DNA from: JBMNEH01 sp050948665
GTDB lineage: Bacteria; Bacillota; Clostridia; Christensenellales; UMGS416
Assembly: GCA_050948665.1 (NCBI GenBank)
Contig: JBMNEH010000001.1
Coordinates: forward strand, 1,674,001 to 1,738,000
Length of the DNA: 64,000 nucleotides
Direction: 5' to 3'
Of the stretch, positions 62,445 through 64,000 are shown piece by piece. The notes under the pieces were generated by a model. It was not told the DNA's origin and ran no database searches. It worked only from the letters and a program-made list of their open reading frames with translations. The position numbers and the translations under genes were made by a program. Within the stretch, counting starts at the first letter, position 1. Every line of letters begins with the position of its first letter.

Positions 62445-62504
62445 ATCATTTCCGGCATATGCCGCTTTCAACTACTATTATACATCGTTTCCGGCATATG
62501 TCAA
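62445..62504 (-). promoter_or_regulatory. Promoter and twin operator of the iron-sulfur ATPase operon
   Basis: On the minus strand TTGACA (62504-62499), 16 bases, TATAAT (62482-62477). A 17-base sequence CATATGCCGGAAAYGAT occurs twice with one difference. One copy is in the spacer (62500-62484) and one next to the ribosome site (62461-62445). A repressor bound there would block both polymerase and ribosome access. Confidence 0.8.
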
Positions 62505-62788
62505 CAACTATTTTTAAATTTTTTGATTTTTTTCAAAATGAGACAGTTGTTCTGTCTTCAACATATAAATCCGAGCCCGCGAGGAATTTGTAAATAAAGC
62601 AAATCACAATTCATGATGATAGACATGTCGATGATTGGAAAATAACCATATCATATGGTTCAGCCTCTCGCCGATATAAATGGTTAAACACTTTAAACAA
62701 ATCATATAAAACAAAGAAGTTATGGTACAACGCCATAAAGGTCTGGATTTTAATTGCAGCGGCCTTCTTTTCTGAAACAATTCTTTTC

Positions 62789-62818
62789 CTTTCGATTTTC
62801 GAAAGAATGTGATATTAT
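62789..62818 (+). promoter_or_regulatory. Dyad and -10 upstream of the ZIP gene
   Basis: CTTTCGA-TTT-TCGAAAG palindrome (62789-62805) followed by TATTAT at 62813. The dyad sits where the -35 would be, which fits a metal-responsive operator. Confidence 0.45.
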
Positions 62819-62851
62819 TCTCAATGGTTAAGGATCCATAAGGAGTAGACA

Positions 62852-63664
62852 ATGGAGTTAAACAGTTGGGGGCTTGCGCTGACATTATCGTTGCTTGCCG
62901 GACTTTCTACGGGACTGGGCGGATTATTCGTTCTTTTTTTAAAAAATGTGAATACAAAGCTATTGTCGATCTCCCTTGGATTTTCAGCAGGAATAATGAT
63001 ATATATCTCCTTTATGGAAATCCTTCCGGAAGCAAAATTGCAGCTTGTATCAGAGTTGAGTGAAAGTGCCGGCGGATGGATCACATTGGCGTCATTCCTG
63101 GCAGGCATTCTATTGATCGCAGTAATTGATAAACTGATCCCCTCTCATGAAAATCCCCATGAGATCCGCCAAATCCATGAAGTTTGCCAATACAGTGACA
63201 GTACAACAAAGCCTCATCTTATGAGGACAGGTCTTTTAACCGCGGTTGCAATAACTATCCATAATTTCCCAGAAGGCATGGCAACGTTTATATCAGGGAT
63301 CAGCCACTATAAGCTGGGAATAGCAGTCGCAATTGCCGTTGCCATTCACAATATCCCGGAAGGGATTTCCGTTGCCATACCTATTTATTGCGCAACAGGA
63401 AACCGGCGGAAAGCTTTTTTCTTTTCACTGCTATCAGGAATAACCGAACCGCTGGGCGCGGTTATAGCCTTCTTATTCCTTGCCCCTTTTTTAAGCGAAT
63501 TGCTGTTGGGTATGCTTTTTGCGGCGGTCGCCGGGATAATGGTCTATATTTCCTTTGACGAACTCTTGCCGACAGCACAGCAATGCGGTGAACATCATTT
63601 GGTCATCTATGGATTATTCGCTGGGATGCTTGTTATGGGAGTCAGCATGCAGCTCCTTCTGTGA
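62852..63664 (+). CDS. ZIP-family metal transporter (zinc/iron permease)
   Basis: 270 residues, eight helices. Seen: GLSTGLGGLFVLFLKNV, metal-site helix 4 (AITIHNFPEGMATFISG) and helix 5 (AIAVAIHNIPEGISVAIPIY), with a His/Glu-rich loop (PSHENPHEIRQIHEVCQ). Imports divalent metals such as zinc. The start at 62852 follows AAGGAG. Monocistronic. Confidence 0.95.
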   Translation: MELNSWGLALTLSLLAGLSTGLGGLFVLFLKNVNTKLLSISLGFSAGIMIYISFMEILPEAKLQLVSELSESAGGWITLASFLAGILLIAVIDKLIPSHENPHEIRQIHEVCQYSDSTTKPHLMRTGLLTAVAITIHNFPEGMATFISGISHYKLGIAVAIAVAIHNIPEGISVAIPIYCATGNRRKAFFFSLLSGITEPLGAVIAFLFLAPFLSELLLGMLFAAVAGIMVYISFDELLPTAQQCGEHHLVIYGLFAGMLVMGVSMQLLL

Positions 63665-63701
63665 AAATTCTTTACAGCATCAATACTATTTCGAAAGTTA
63701 C

Positions 63702-63733
63702 TCGCCGGCAAAACCTGTTCGCCGGCGTTTTTC
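63702..63733 (+). terminator. Terminator of the ZIP gene
   Basis: CGCCGGC/GCCGGCG stem with an 11-base loop, followed by five T. Confidence 0.9.
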
Positions 63734-64000
63734 GTCTCATTTATTTGCACACTTCTGCAAAGAGGAGACATCGTGGCAATTTATTGATAAATGCAAATTT
63801 GGGGAATTAAACAGAAAGATCAGTCCGTATTTACCAAGACAATCACTCACTTCGTCTATACTGCTAACAATGTCTCAGTCAATCATAGAATTTCAACCCT
63901 GACAACTGTTTTCAAGCACATATGTAACCTATATAAAATTCTTTGATTCCAAAAAACAGTTTTTATCCCACTACCAATTTATTTGTCTTTTTAAGAAACT
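63734..64000. other. Right edge, no gene seen
   Basis: AT-rich sequence without a supported open frame or hairpin. Confidence 0.4.

Noticed and set aside
62604..62885. 93-codon minus-strand open frame before the ZIP gene
   Set aside because: No ribosome site, crosses the ZIP promoter and start, and has no recognisable content.

Overview
The window reads as the chromosome of an anaerobic Gram-positive bacterium of the class Clostridia, probably an uncultured gut or digester lineage. Low-GC codon use with strong AGGAGG ribosome sites, a tryptophan T-box, ATP-type PEP carboxykinase, VanW proteins, a PhoP/PhoR-PstSCAB-PhoU block, rubrerythrin/rubredoxin genes and ferredoxin-type MinD ATPases all point that way. 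No genus-level marker is present, so the placement is an inference. The window opens inside an exonuclease III gene.

Layout. 1-11.8 kb: minus-strand metabolic genes: pckA, a deoxyinosine glycosylase, an ion permease with an in-frame TGA, stand-alone trpB behind a Trp T-box, a TRIC channel, a decayed alkaline phosphatase and guaA without its glutaminase domain. 12-21.7 kb: glycan use: GH38 mannosidase, SIS isomerase, ROK kinase, then araA, an FGGY kinase and a GH2 glycosidase. 22.3-23.7 kb: an FMN hydroxy-acid oxidase relative and an rtcB remnant. 23.7-28.5 kb: an RNA-centred locus (below). 28.7-36.9 kb: housekeeping run of manA, an Lrp regulator, aminotransferase, rhomboid protease, dus, greA and lysS. 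37.2-44 kb: two tandem VanW proteins, an SDR, a lipoprotein serpin and a DUF3810 protein. 44.2-44.4 kb: two tRNA-Ser genes. 45.4-48.9 kb: a lipoprotein, a phosphodiesterase-like enzyme and an MFS transporter. 49-55.5 kb: complete pstSCAB-phoU-phoPR block behind a Pho box. 55.9-57.6 kb: rubredoxin and ferredoxin-rubrerythrin proteins. 57.9-62.4 kb: iron-sulfur ATPase / NifX-like / metallo-hydrolase operon. 62.8-63.7 kb: a ZIP metal transporter.

The most unusual region is 23.4-28.5 kb, all on the minus strand. A small hydrophobic protein and two WYL-domain regulators are followed by a terminator. Then comes about 0.8 kb of non-coding DNA holding six stem-delimited elements, most of them tRNA-like, plus a weaker seventh. 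Four carry recognisable anticodon loops (Lys UUU, Ile GAU, Leu CAA, Phe GAA), but their D-loops, T-loops or acceptors are wrong for working tRNAs and none encodes CCA. This array leads directly into a TROVE/Ro60-like protein with a vWA domain. A truncated, frameshifted RNA ligase gene (rtcB) lies just beyond that gene's terminator. TROVE proteins, Y RNAs that mimic tRNA, and RtcB are known partners in bacterial RNA repair. A tandem array of different tRNA mimics with a WYL pair looks like an undescribed variant.

A second theme is gene decay. The permease, the phosphatase and rtcB carry in-frame stops, and the phosphatase and the ROK kinase lack a normal start codon. Each of these five point lesions can be read as a G-to-T change on the coding strand.
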